From assembly GCF_036208045.1 (NCBI RefSeq), contig NZ_CP121472.1, positions 1,375,531 through 1,439,530 on the forward strand: 64,000 bases of DNA, read 5' to 3'. Below, in pieces: positions 37,146 to 46,035 of this stretch. This DNA is from Thiorhodovibrio winogradskyi (lineage in GTDB: Bacteria; Pseudomonadota; Gammaproteobacteria; Chromatiales; Chromatiaceae). Below the pieces are notes generated by a model. That model did no database searches, had not been told where the DNA came from, and was given only the letters and a program-made list of their open reading frames with translations. The stretch's first letter is position 1. Every line of letters begins with the position of its first letter. The position numbers were made by a program, and so were the translations under genes.

Positions 37146-37845
37146 GCTCGCCCCCTGGTTGTGTTGAGGGTTCATCCTCGCTCCCCACATAGGCCGCCGC
37201 CAGGAGTGTGGCGATGGTCAGGGTGGCGAAGATTTCAATCAGCAAAATTAGCCAACCGGACCAGGCGGGCGGATAGTTGAGGAACCCGCGCCCGGCCAGC
37301 AGGGTTCCCAGACCGACCAGGGCAAAGACGGCAATCCCCGCCACCGCCAGCCAGCGTTGGGCAACCGCGCCCGGCAGGCCGGCCGCCTCGGCGCCACCCA
37401 GACGCAGAATCACCCCAGCCGCCGCCAACAGGGCACCGGCCTGAAAAGCGCCGCCCGGTGCCTTGGCGCCAATCCACAACAGATAGCCGGCGGTGAGGAT
37501 CAGCAAGGGCACCACCCAGGCGACCATGCCGGCATAGACAGGCCCGGCGCGTTGGTAGCCGGGGGTGGCGGCCGCGAGCGACCAGATGCCCAGCAGGGCC
37601 GCAAGCAGCACCGCCAGCTCCAGCAGGGTATCGAGGGCGCGAAAGTTGAGCAGCACGGCCGTGACCGGGTTGGTCACTCCGGCGCGCCCAAGCTCGGTCC
37701 GCGCCAGTTCGGCCAGTCCGGTGGTGGGTGAGGCCAGTTGATGGCTAAAGAAGACCCACTGGAGCAGGCCCACCAGCAGCACCAGGAAAACCACCACCAG
37801 GATGGCGGCGGATTGCCGAGGCTTGGGCTCCAGGCGTGAACTCAT
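37135..37845 (-). CDS. MbhE/MnhB-like fused antiporter subunit
   Basis: A 236-residue membrane protein. After a first helix, the segment TAVLLNFRALDTLLELAVLLAALLG matches the MbhE-like piece equivalent to the C-terminal part of MnhA. The C-terminal half is MnhB-like: YLLWIGAKAPGGAFQAGALLAAAGVILRLGG, then further helices. This layout supports an Mbh-type split of the A and B subunits. ATG at 37845 overlaps the upstream stop by four bases (ATGA). Confidence 0.82.
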   Translation of the reverse strand: MSSRLEPKPRQSAAILVVVFLVLLVGLLQWVFFSHQLASPTTGLAELARTELGRAGVTNPVTAVLLNFRALDTLLELAVLLAALLGIWSLAAATPGYQRAGPVYAGMVAWVVPLLILTAGYLLWIGAKAPGGAFQAGALLAAAGVILRLGGAEAAGLPGAVAQRWLAVAGIAVFALVGLGTLLAGRGFLNYPPAWSGWLILLIEIFATLTIATLLAAAYVGSEDEPSTQPGGEHDG

Positions 37846-38423
37846 TGCGATGGACTCCGGCCAGGTCGCTTGAACTTGGATCTGGATTTGGATTTTGGTC
37901 GGCGCCTGGGATTGGACACGGGATCTCTGGACTGGATGGCAGGAGACGCGCCCCTTGTTCCGGTCTGATCTGCTGTTGGTTCGCAAGCCGATGGGCTTTC
38001 CGGCGGTGAGTCAGGCGCCACTGGTTCTTGCTCCGATTGGGTTTTGGGCTCGTGGGCAGGTTGGCGCTCGAGTTCGTGCTCAGGCTCAGGCTCAGGCAGG
38101 GGTTCATGGTCTGGGGAATCCAGTGACGGCCCAGTCGGATTTGACTCCATGGCCGCCGACTCGCTCGGTCCCCGGCCACCCGGGGTACGGCGCGCTGCGG
38201 CAAGCATGAGGGCGCCACCAAGGCCCGCACCAATGGCGGCCTCGGCCAAGGCAACATCTGGCGCGCCAAGTCGTGCCCAGACGATGGACAGCCACAAGCC
38301 GAAGGCAACAAACAAAATGGCCGCGCGGCGTGGATCTCTGCTGCTAAGAGTGGCAATCGCCAGACCGAGCAGGGTGGAGATCATGAGGATATCAAACACG
38401 AACATCGCAGGATTGTCAGTCAT
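37842..38423 (-). CDS. MbhD-like subunit with charged C-terminal tail
   Basis: A 193-residue protein. The first 85 residues are a DUF4040/MbhD-like three-helix module (FDILMISTLLGLAIATLSSRDPRRAAILFVAFGLWLSIVWARLGAPDVALAEAAIGAGLGGAL). The last 100 residues are a low-complexity tail with repeated EPEPEHELE-type and Ser/Pro-rich stretches ending in KSKSRSKFKRP. Known MbhD proteins stop at about 90 residues, so the tail is an addition. ATGA overlaps on both sides. Confidence 0.8.
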   Translation of the reverse strand: MTDNPAMFVFDILMISTLLGLAIATLSSRDPRRAAILFVAFGLWLSIVWARLGAPDVALAEAAIGAGLGGALMLAAARRTPGGRGPSESAAMESNPTGPSLDSPDHEPLPEPEPEHELERQPAHEPKTQSEQEPVAPDSPPESPSACEPTADQTGTRGASPAIQSRDPVSNPRRRPKSKSRSKFKRPGRSPSQ

Positions 38424-38719
38424 CGCCGATCCTCCCCATCGCCATGCAGGGCGCGTTTGGCGATCAGGTGGGCGCCAGTGGCACCGCCGAGCAGAACCAG
38501 CAGCCAGATCAGCACCAGCTGGAACGCGTACCACAGGCTTGGCGCCCAGGGCAAGAGGCCAAGAATCACCAAACCAAGACCGACATTATCGGCCTTGGTC
38601 AGCGCATGCAGGCGAGTGAACAAATCCGGCAGTCGCAGCAGGCCCAGGGTGCCGGCGGAGAAAAAGCCCAGGCCAGCGCTGATCAGCACGATGGAGTAGA
38701 CCGTCAGCAGGGTGGTCAT
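38420..38719 (-). CDS. mnhG: MnhG antiporter subunit
   Basis: A 99-residue three-helix protein with the MnhG pattern LGLLRLPDLFTRLHALTKADNVGLGLVILGLL and TGAHLIAKRAL. It overlaps the F subunit stop and the MbhD-like start by four bases each. Length is normal for the family. Confidence 0.92.
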   Translation of the reverse strand: MTTLLTVYSIVLISAGLGFFSAGTLGLLRLPDLFTRLHALTKADNVGLGLVILGLLPWAPSLWYAFQLVLIWLLVLLGGATGAHLIAKRALHGDGEDRR

Positions 38720-39102
38720 GACCCGCCCCCATCCGGCTCAGTCTGGGCCGGTGGCGATGCTGCCAGTTTGGATAATGCCAGTTTGGATAATGCCGGCGTG
38801 GGTGATGCCGGCGTGGGTAAATCACGAGCGTCCATCTTGCGCGCGGTGCTGGCTGGCGTGGATCGCCGGGTCAAGGCGGCAACCGCCACGGCGGCCAGGA
38901 GACTGAATACCAATGCGACATCCGCAAGCGCCGGTATCTCGAGCGCGGTGGCGAGCAGCAAGAGCACGCCAATACTGGCGGTGCCAAGCAACTGCACCGC
39001 CAGCAGTCGGTCGGCCGGAGTGGGTCCGCGCAGCGCCCGCACTAAGCCAACGGCCATGGTGGTTAGCAACAGACAGGCAAAAGCAAGTAGCCAGGAAGTC
39101 AT
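38716..39102 (-). CDS. mnhF: MnhF antiporter subunit with repeat tail
   Basis: A 128-residue protein. The first 85 residues match MnhF (three helices, GPTPADRLLAVQLLGTASIGVLLLL, ADVALVFSLLAAVAVAAL). The last 45 residues are a tail with short repeats (TPASPTPALSKLALSKLA) encoded by tandem 15-base units at about 38760-38820. Ordinary MnhF ends near residue 90. Confidence 0.88.
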   Translation of the reverse strand: MTSWLLAFACLLLTTMAVGLVRALRGPTPADRLLAVQLLGTASIGVLLLLATALEIPALADVALVFSLLAAVAVAALTRRSTPASTARKMDARDLPTPASPTPALSKLALSKLAASPPAQTEPDGGGS

Positions 39103-39152
39103 CTTAGCTTGGGTGTCATGTGAGTGTGAAATACCAGAAAAGCTTGCCAGCG

Positions 39153-39183
39153 ATCACGAGATCACGAGATCACGAGATCACGA
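39153..39183. repeat. 8-base tandem repeat between antiporter genes E and F
   Basis: ATCACGAG is repeated almost four times. The 234-base gap between mnhE and mnhF contains no gene and is unusual in an otherwise overlapping operon. The piece TTTGGAATTGCTG at 39245-39257 is shared with the inverted repeat near 56.28 kb, suggesting a small repeat family inserted here. Confidence 0.7.
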
Positions 39184-39336
39184 AGCTGGTGCTCTTGGCG
39201 GTCTACAGGATAACCAGCTGCAAAAGCCAGCGCTTGATGGCCAACTTTGGAATTGCTGGAAGCTTGCTCATGGGCTGGACGGGACCAAGAAAATTGGAGA
39301 AATCGCCGTTTCATATCTGGTTTCGGATATCTTGGC

Positions 39337-39963
39337 TCACCGCGTTCCGGCACGGATGGACTCGCGAAACAGGCGCGCGACCTGCAACTCAAGCTGAGCC
39401 AGCTCGCGATAATTCTCCGCGCCCAAATCCAGCACATGAATCACCAATCGGTTCGGCACTTCCAGATCCGCGCTCAAGGTGCCAGGTAGCAGACTGATCA
39501 GGTCAAGAAAAAAAATCCGCGCACCGGGATGACGCAGCGCGGTGCGATAGGTCAAAAAGCCTGGAGAGATGGCCAGCGGCCACGTCAGAATACGCCGCGA
39601 CACATCCACTCCGCCACGCACCGAGGTAGCGAGGAAAAAACCTAAAAATGCCGGCAGCCGTCGGATGTCCAGGATCAGCCAGTGCGTGCTCACAGCCCAC
39701 GTGGCACCCAGGCGCGCGCGATCAGACTGGATCAGATCGACCGAGACCATCCCGGGCACTGAACCGGCAGCTCCACGCGACACCGGATCCGGGCGGGCAA
39801 ATTCCATGCGCCTGCTGGCCCAAGTGGCGGCCAACACCACGGGCAGACCGATGACCCAGGAGAAAGGGTCGGCCCGGGTCAAAATCAGCCACAGGCCGGC
39901 GAACATTAGCCCGCGCATCAGTAAACGACCGAGTGCGATCCTTGTCATCCTAAGCTTAGCCAT
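39337..39963 (-). CDS. mnhE: MnhE antiporter subunit
   Basis: A 208-residue MnhE-type protein: an N-terminal hydrophobic region (LLMRGLMFAGLWLILTRADPFSWVIGLPVVLAATW), then WPLAISPGFLTYRTALRHPGARIFFLDLISLLPGTLSADL and the C-terminal soluble VIHVLDLGAENYRELAQLE. First gene of the operon. ATG at 39963 is chosen; the frame continues nine residues upstream. Confidence 0.88.
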   Translation of the reverse strand: MAKLRMTRIALGRLLMRGLMFAGLWLILTRADPFSWVIGLPVVLAATWASRRMEFARPDPVSRGAAGSVPGMVSVDLIQSDRARLGATWAVSTHWLILDIRRLPAFLGFFLATSVRGGVDVSRRILTWPLAISPGFLTYRTALRHPGARIFFLDLISLLPGTLSADLEVPNRLVIHVLDLGAENYRELAQLELQVARLFRESIRAGTR

Positions 39964-40482
39964 GCTTGTGTCTAGCCACCATTGTCGCATTTGCCCCGAT
40001 TAGGCTGGGCTGGTCAGCCAGATTCCCCCGGGCATTCACGCGAACGGGTGACCAGTTGGTAACGGGAAATTCAGAGTGTATCAAAACCAGGCGTGGCTGC
40101 CTTGGTCAAGGGATGACACCAGGATCCTAGGCCTTCAAACCGCCGAAATCGAACCGCCGAAATCGAAGCGCTCGCGCGGGGCGATTGCCAGCGGTGCTCA
40201 GCCGCATTCCTGACACACGGGTGTTCCAACCCTTGCCAAGGACATTCCGCCCGCCATAATCTTTCACCAATGCCCCACAGTTTCCGGGTAGAATTGCAAT
40301 AACCTATATGAGCGGCCCAGCGCCGCTGTTTGCAACTTGCTGATTGGCGGATGACTGGGGCCGGCCCGCAGCCTTATCTCCGGCCCGACCAGCCAGCCCA
40401 GGCTCGGTATCGGCGCCAGGCCCAAAGATGCAGCCTGTCAGTATCCAATTCGGTTCATTTCACGAATAACGAGGTGCTCATT
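39964..40482. other. divergent intergenic region, no gene
   Basis: About 520 bases between mnhE (left) and the DUF2333 gene (right). It contains a 14-base direct repeat (AACCGCCGAAATCG) around 40137-40165. Open frames running into the DUF2333 gene lack a ribosome site until 40483. Promoters for both directions must lie here but no consensus stands out. Confidence 0.5.
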
Positions 40483-41508
40483 GTGACCAAGGAACCCTCC
40501 ACCGGCCGCTCGGGCGAGCAGCCAAACACAAATTCCACCAAGGGCCGCACATGGCCTTTGGGTCGTATCCTTACCCTGCTGGTTGTGCTGGTTATAGCGA
40601 CCATCGGAGGGCTCGGCGCCTACTGGTCGCGGCAGCCGGAACCCTTCGATGTCAATCAGATCCAAATCGATGGTGTGGATATCGAGGAGGCACTCAAGAC
40701 ACCGGGCGTTGCTACTGTCTCCTCCGCCATCACTGTCGCGGAGACCCTGCTTGGCAAGCCTGGCGGCTACCTCAGCAACGACATCACGCCACCCGGCATC
40801 CTGATGGACAACATGCCCAATTGGGAGTATGGCGTTCTGACCGAACTGCGCGATTCGGTCCGCTCGCTGCGCAACGATTTCAGCCGCTCCCAGACGCAGT
40901 CCGTCGAGAATGACCTGCTGAAAGTGGCGGATTCCAATTTTAACTTCGATTCCCACTCCTACATGCTGCCCTCGACCGAGTCCCAGTTCCGCGCTGGCAC
41001 CAACGCACTCATCGAATACCGCGCGGCACTGATGTCCGGAACCGACCAGACCGCGCGTTTTTTTACCCGCGCGGATAATCTGCGCGCCTACCTGATGGTG
41101 GTGGAGAAGCGTCTTGGCAGCTATGCACAGCGCCTGAGCGCCAGCGTGAACGACGCCGAACTGACCGCGAGCTTCACCCAGGGTGGCGCCCAGGTCTTGG
41201 AGGCAACACCCTGGAACGAAGTCGACGATATCTTCTACGAGGCCCGCGGCTACACTTGGGCGCTCATGCACATGATCCAGGCCATCTCAGTCGATTTTGA
41301 ATCCGTGCTGCGGGGCAAAAACGCCATGGTCTCGGTCGAGCAAATCCTGCGCGACCTGCGCGGCGCGGCCATGCGCAAATGGAGCCCCATGGTGCTGAAC
41401 GGCCACGGCTACGGTCTGCTGGCCAATCATTCGCTGGTCATGGCGTCCTATATCTCGCGCGCCAATGCCGCAATCATCGACCTGCGCGTTCTGCTTGAGA
41501 CCGGCTGA
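40483..41508 (+). CDS. DUF2333 family membrane-anchored protein
   Basis: A 341-residue protein from the GTG at 40483, with GAGG eight bases upstream. One N-terminal membrane helix (ILTLLVVLVIATIGGLGAYW) is followed by a large periplasmic domain typical of DUF2333: SAITVAETLLGKPGGYLSNDITPPGILMDNMPNWEYGVL and RADNLRAYLMVVEKRLGSYAQRLSAS. Common in marine and sulfur gammaproteobacteria; function unknown. Confidence 0.88.
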   Translation: MTKEPSTGRSGEQPNTNSTKGRTWPLGRILTLLVVLVIATIGGLGAYWSRQPEPFDVNQIQIDGVDIEEALKTPGVATVSSAITVAETLLGKPGGYLSNDITPPGILMDNMPNWEYGVLTELRDSVRSLRNDFSRSQTQSVENDLLKVADSNFNFDSHSYMLPSTESQFRAGTNALIEYRAALMSGTDQTARFFTRADNLRAYLMVVEKRLGSYAQRLSASVNDAELTASFTQGGAQVLEATPWNEVDDIFYEARGYTWALMHMIQAISVDFESVLRGKNAMVSVEQILRDLRGAAMRKWSPMVLNGHGYGLLANHSLVMASYISRANAAIIDLRVLLETG

Positions 41509-41600
41509 TGACTTGATGGGGAGCCCGGCTAGCGTTTAGTCGTTGGCTGGGCACTCCTGACTGACGTGAGGATGCAACAAGCCGTCACGGGTCGCGACCG

Positions 41601-42509
41601 TCAGAGAATTCCGGCTTCTCGGGCGGCGCCAATCAGACCATCAATCCCCCGGTATCCGCATTTATAACCAGCCACCCGGCTGGCGCACGCCATGGCTTGC
41701 CCTAGCGGCAGTCCGCGCAGCAGGGCGTCGATGAGTACCGCATTGAAGACATCTCCCGCTGCCAGGGTATCGGTCAGTCGCCCGGGAGTCTCGGCAGGCG
41801 CGAACAGCCGTTGGCCCGCTCGATCAATACCATAAGCACCCTCGGCTCCCCAGGGGGCGACACAGAGCGCTGCGCCACTGTGATGCTGCTGCTCGGCCAA
41901 ATAATCCCAGGGCGTCACCGGGCCATCTAGCACTGGCTCCACGAAGGCACGGGAAAACAGCAGCAGCGACACCGGCTGCCACAAGCGCGCAAGCTCAGGG
42001 CGGTTTTTTTCAATCTCGACTGAAATGGGTAGATGCGGGCGCTCGCGTCGCACACGCTCGATCATGAGCGCGGTTTCAACTGGATGACGGCCCTCGAAAT
42101 GCACCCAGTGGTAAGAATCAAGCGGCAGGGCAGCGAAATCAGCGGCGGTCAACTCGCGCAGTCGGCGGTAATGCACAATGGTGCGGCTGGCATTTGCGTC
42201 GCTCAGAGTGATGTAGGATGTTGGCGTGGCTGAATCCTGGCATCGCACCGCTGCATCCGTGCCGATGCCCCGCTGCTTCAAATCCGCGAGGATCAAGTCT
42301 GCCTGACGATCATCGGCATGGCAGCCAACCCAATCGCACTGGTGGCCAAACTGCCGCAAGACCGATAGCGTGTTGGCCGCATTGCCACCCCGCGCAATCC
42401 GTTGCCCGGTTGCCCGCACCTCATCATCCTCGTGCGGGTAACGCGCCACCTGATTGATGATGTCCAGGGTGGCGACGCCGACCCCAAGCAGCCGGTGCTC
42501 AGTCCGCAT
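41601..42509 (-). CDS. PfkB family carbohydrate kinase
   Basis: A 302-residue ribokinase-family sugar kinase, most like ketohexokinase. The GG motif is RGGNAANTLSVLRQFG and the catalytic block is DTLAAGDVFNAVLIDALL, in which the Asp of GD is the general base. The start overlaps the stop of the SUMF1-type gene by 11 bases, implying co-expression. Substrate not determined. Confidence 0.88.
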   Translation of the reverse strand: MRTEHRLLGVGVATLDIINQVARYPHEDDEVRATGQRIARGGNAANTLSVLRQFGHQCDWVGCHADDRQADLILADLKQRGIGTDAAVRCQDSATPTSYITLSDANASRTIVHYRRLRELTAADFAALPLDSYHWVHFEGRHPVETALMIERVRRERPHLPISVEIEKNRPELARLWQPVSLLLFSRAFVEPVLDGPVTPWDYLAEQQHHSGAALCVAPWGAEGAYGIDRAGQRLFAPAETPGRLTDTLAAGDVFNAVLIDALLRGLPLGQAMACASRVAGYKCGYRGIDGLIGAAREAGIL

Positions 42510-44175
42510 GCGCGCCTTGAGGCGAGGTTTGCGTCTGGGGCGCGAGGTCGCGCGCTACCCGAAAGCCGAGTATGTCGGCACGCGCATCGGCAGAGAAGCG
42601 GTTGCGCGCATGACTGCGCATGGCACCCGCCGGCGAGTTGAAGCTGCCGCCACGCGCCACGCGCACCTTGCAGTCGGGTTCATCGCGCGCACGGCCGTCA
42701 TCGGGGGCGCCTTGGTAGCTGTGGTGGTAACAGTCCGCCGTCCATTCGTAAACATTGCCGGCAGTGTCATAAAGGCCAAAGGGATTGGGAGGAAAACTAC
42801 CCACGGGGGCGGTTGAGATGCGATCCCAACGGGTACCGCAATTGATACAGAGCGCGCGGCTGGAAGGGGAGCCGATACCCCACCAGTATGAAGAGGTGGT
42901 GCCGCCGCGCGCGGCATATTCCCATTCAGCTTCGCTGGGCAGGCGGTAAGGCTGGCCGGTCTTTTTGCCGAGCCACTTCGCGTAGGCCAGCGCGTCGGCC
43001 CAGGACACATCAATGACTGGGCGCGCCCCCCGACCCCAGCCGTAATCCAGTGGTCGCCGCGCACCGGTCTCGCGCACAAAGCGATCATAGTCGGCAAAAG
43101 TCACCTCGCGCGTACCGATCATAAAGCCATCGAGACTGACTTTATGCACGGGCCGAGCGTCGCTGTCCGCCATGCCGACGGGGTTACCCATCATGAATTC
43201 GCTTGGCTCAAGCACTACCATCTCTGGTGCTTTCGCCTCGCCAACCAGAAACATATCCACATGGGTGCCGACGACAGGCTCGGCGGGGATTTGTAAGTCC
43301 ACATTGGCGGGCTCGGGTGATGCCGATCCATCATTGAGCCCATTATGGGACCCACTTTCAGGTCCACTATCAGATCCATTATCAGATCCATTATCCGGGG
43401 CGCCATTTGATGGCTCATTCACCCGCCCATCCTGAACTGGCTCAAACGTAGTCTTATTGGAGCCGGCAATCCTTTTATCCTGGTTAGACGTGCGGGTATT
43501 GCTGACTTCTTGTTCATATTCTGTGTTCGATCCATCATCCGCAGCCGGCGTCTGCTCGGTCGTTGCCGTTGGCGGCTGAGTTGGCGCGACAGGGGCTGTG
43601 ATCTCGGGTGATATCGCCATATCGCTGCTAAGTGTCAGCAAGCCGGCGGACCATAAACCCATCACCGCGACGGTTGCCAGCACCAGCCCGGTCAACAGAC
43701 CAGAGGCAAAGCCGAGCCGGCCACTGCCAGCGCGCGCGGACTCGGCGGGAGACTTGGTGGTCGTCTTCGCGTCCGCCGTTGCTTGCATCCCTGGTTGCGT
43801 TGCCGCAGGCATGGCGCTGTCGCCGACAAGCTGCGAGGAACGTTCCTCGGCCTGTTTCAACGCCCGCTCGCCACGGTCCAACTCGCGGCGAAGAGCGTCG
43901 ATATCCTGGTAGCGATCTTCAAGCCGATCTTCGAGCCGGCGACATTCGTTGGTCAGTTCTTCAACAATCCGCTCCTGTTCACGCAATGCCAAGCGCAGCC
44001 CTTCATTTTCCTGCTGAATGGCTAGATCAGCCGCCACCGCGCTGATGTCACGCTGCCCCTTTGATATGGCGGCGGCTGGTTTAACCGAAGCAGCGCCGGG
44101 GGTTTGGCGGGTCGATAAGGGCCCATGATCAGTGTTGGCCGGGGATGGTTTGGACTGAGGTGGTCGATCTGGCAT
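42499..44175 (-). CDS. membrane-anchored SUMF1/FGE-type domain protein with coiled coil
   Basis: A 558-residue protein in four parts: a cytoplasmic region with a coiled coil at about 50-115 (QQENEGLRLALREQERIVEEL), a membrane helix at about 155-180 (LGFASGLLTGLVLATVAVMGLW), a Ser/Asn/Gly-rich periplasmic linker with an NGSDNGSDSG repeat, and a C-terminal FGE-sulfatase (SUMF1) domain at about 325-545 (EFMMGNPVGMADSDARPVHKVSLDGFMIGTREVTFADYDRFV, RLPSEAEWEYAARGG, GNVYEWTADCY). Whether it makes formylglycine is doubtful; many such domains do other things. A strong AGGGGG site precedes the ATG. Confidence 0.85.
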   Translation of the reverse strand: MPDRPPQSKPSPANTDHGPLSTRQTPGAASVKPAAAISKGQRDISAVAADLAIQQENEGLRLALREQERIVEELTNECRRLEDRLEDRYQDIDALRRELDRGERALKQAEERSSQLVGDSAMPAATQPGMQATADAKTTTKSPAESARAGSGRLGFASGLLTGLVLATVAVMGLWSAGLLTLSSDMAISPEITAPVAPTQPPTATTEQTPAADDGSNTEYEQEVSNTRTSNQDKRIAGSNKTTFEPVQDGRVNEPSNGAPDNGSDNGSDSGPESGSHNGLNDGSASPEPANVDLQIPAEPVVGTHVDMFLVGEAKAPEMVVLEPSEFMMGNPVGMADSDARPVHKVSLDGFMIGTREVTFADYDRFVRETGARRPLDYGWGRGARPVIDVSWADALAYAKWLGKKTGQPYRLPSEAEWEYAARGGTTSSYWWGIGSPSSRALCINCGTRWDRISTAPVGSFPPNPFGLYDTAGNVYEWTADCYHHSYQGAPDDGRARDEPDCKVRVARGGSFNSPAGAMRSHARNRFSADARADILGFRVARDLAPQTQTSPQGAHAD

Positions 44176-44529
44176 GAATCCCCCTGCGTGGAGCAGGCTG
44201 TGGTCATTTGAAACGCCGTTTGCTACGGCAAGTCAGCGCGGTGATCGAAGCAGCCGCCGCAGTAGTCGAACGTTATTGACGAAAAGAGCGCATCGAAAGT
44301 CATGGGGGTGCCATGGGTTGGGTCCGCGCCCGCTCGGCACAGGCACGAAGGTCGGCAACCCTCAAACAGCAAGAGTATAAACAAGCTTGGCGTCGGCACA
44401 AAAACGGCTGCGCAAGCGATCAAAGCCGACTATCCTAGGCACTGGCCCAAGGATCAGCCTAGGGATCGGCCTAACCAACAGCTGACCCAGCAGTTTAAAC
44501 TGACATCAGAGCAGGTTTGCAACAAAGGC
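44176..44529. other. divergent intergenic region, no gene
   Basis: A 354-base gap between the SUMF1-type gene and the DUF6776 gene. The open frame that runs in from 44302 has no ribosome site and no family match before residue 77. Short direct repeats (GGATCAGCCTAGGGATCGGCCTA) are visible at about 44450. Confidence 0.5.
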
Positions 44530-45312
44530 ATGGGACAAGTCAAAGTGCGCCGAATTCGCCGGCCTCACATCATCGATACCCGTCCGACAGGAAGACTGGG
44601 GCTCGCACTCATCCTGGTGGCAATCGCCTTTGCCAGCTGGGCTTATCTGTTATTGGATCTCACAGGCGAGCAATCACCAGAGACCAGTGGATCACCAGAG
44701 ACCAGTGAAAGAGAAACGCGACCCCCAAGCGACCAGGCGGACGCCACCGAGCTTCAAGAGCTTGAGCAACGCCGCCTGGCGCTCGCGCAGAATAACGCTG
44801 AACTTGAACAGCGATTGCGCACCCTCTCACAGTATCAACAGACAGAAAGCAACGCTGAGCGCGAGGCACAGGAAACGATCCGCCAGTTGCAAAGCGAAAA
44901 TGCCAAACTACGCTCGCAGATCGCCTTTCTGTCGCAACTCTTTGGTGGAGATGACGGTCCGATCGAAATCAGCGATTTGGCCCTGTCGAGCGCGGGCGAG
45001 AACAGGGTTCGTTACTGGTTTAAAATCGCGCGTACCAAAGCGGAAAAAAACATGATTACAGGCCAGGCGCGCGTGCAGTTGCGCGGCCAGATGGCAGAAG
45101 GTGAGCGCTACTTCAGCCTCTCCGAGTTGACGGCTGACGGGCGCGATGGCCATCGCCTTGGCTTCCGTCACTTTCAGGAAATCGACGGTACCCTGACACT
45201 GCCACCTGGTTTCGAGCCGGAGGAGTTACTGGTCATCGTGGTGCCTGATGATACAACGATGGGAGGCGCGCGCCGTCAATTCGAGTGGAAGCTCGGTGAG
45301 GATGCGGATTAG
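44530..45312 (+). CDS. DUF6776 family coiled-coil membrane protein
   Basis: A 260-residue protein with one N-terminal membrane helix (GLALILVAIAFASWAYLLLDL), a coiled coil at about 75-150 (ELEQRRLALAQNNAELEQRLRTL), and a C-terminal beta-rich domain (RVRYWFKIARTK, GQARVQLRGQMAEGERYF, FEPEELLVIVVPDD). The SPETSGSPETSERE stretch is a DNA-level direct repeat of 18 bases. It lies just upstream of bactofilin, an association that recurs in gammaproteobacteria, suggesting a shared envelope or cytoskeletal role. Confidence 0.8.
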   Translation: MGQVKVRRIRRPHIIDTRPTGRLGLALILVAIAFASWAYLLLDLTGEQSPETSGSPETSERETRPPSDQADATELQELEQRRLALAQNNAELEQRLRTLSQYQQTESNAEREAQETIRQLQSENAKLRSQIAFLSQLFGGDDGPIEISDLALSSAGENRVRYWFKIARTKAEKNMITGQARVQLRGQMAEGERYFSLSELTADGRDGHRLGFRHFQEIDGTLTLPPGFEPEELLVIVVPDDTTMGGARRQFEWKLGEDAD

Positions 45313-45418
45313 CGGAACGTCTCGCTGAACAACAGATAGAGCCTAGAGTCCCACTCGTACCATGTTTCATAAAGATCCACGGGCCATGACCCAACACAGG
45401 AACCAGGAGGTTCGTTTC

Positions 45419-45979
45419 ATGTCACGCATTCGCAGAGTGAAGCCGCCCAAGGTCGTCACTGTTATCGGACAGGGCACCATCGTCGAGGGTCATATCCGAT
45501 TCTCGGGCGCGCTCCACCTTGACGGTAAAATCAAGGGAGAAGTCACTGCCGAACCCGAAACCAATGCGGCCTTGATCATCAGCGAGCAGGGTGCCATCGA
45601 AGGCGACGTGAAAGTCGAACAGCTCATTACCGACGGCAGCATTGTCGGCGACGTGCATGCACGCGACAGGGTTGAGCTCGGTGCCCATGCCCGTATTGCC
45701 GGCACTCTGTATTACCAGTTACTGGAAATGGCCATGGGTGCCGAGGTCAACGGCAAGCTGGTGCATTGCGACTCGGCCGAACTACAGCGTCTGACCTACG
45801 ATGGACGCCACTTCGAGGAAACGGTCACCCTCAAGGAAAGCTCGGGAACATCAGGGAATGCAGCCGAGAAGGCAGAGGATAATGCCAACTCCGACAAGGA
45901 CAATGCCAACTCCGACAAGGACACTGCCAACAGCCGATCCCGCCGCGCCAGCGCCAAACCCGCGACTGCTTCGGCCTGA
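45419..45979 (+). CDS. bactofilin
   Basis: A 186-residue bactofilin (CcmA/DUF583). The beta-helix core is at about 17-115 (VIGQGTIVEGHIRFSGALHLDGKIKGEV, GAIEGDVKVEQLITDGSIVGDVHARDRVEL). The C-terminal 45 residues are a tail with a 21-base DNA repeat (DNANSDKDNANSDKD) followed by basic residues. ATG at 45419 with AGGAGG nine bases upstream. Bactofilins form stable filaments that organise cell-wall and polar processes. Confidence 0.92.
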   Translation: MSRIRRVKPPKVVTVIGQGTIVEGHIRFSGALHLDGKIKGEVTAEPETNAALIISEQGAIEGDVKVEQLITDGSIVGDVHARDRVELGAHARIAGTLYYQLLEMAMGAEVNGKLVHCDSAELQRLTYDGRHFEETVTLKESSGTSGNAAEKAEDNANSDKDNANSDKDTANSRSRRASAKPATASA

Positions 45980-46035
45980 CCACCTGCCTCCAACCATGCC
46001 CCAACCAGGCGACTGGGACCAATCCACTGGCGTCA

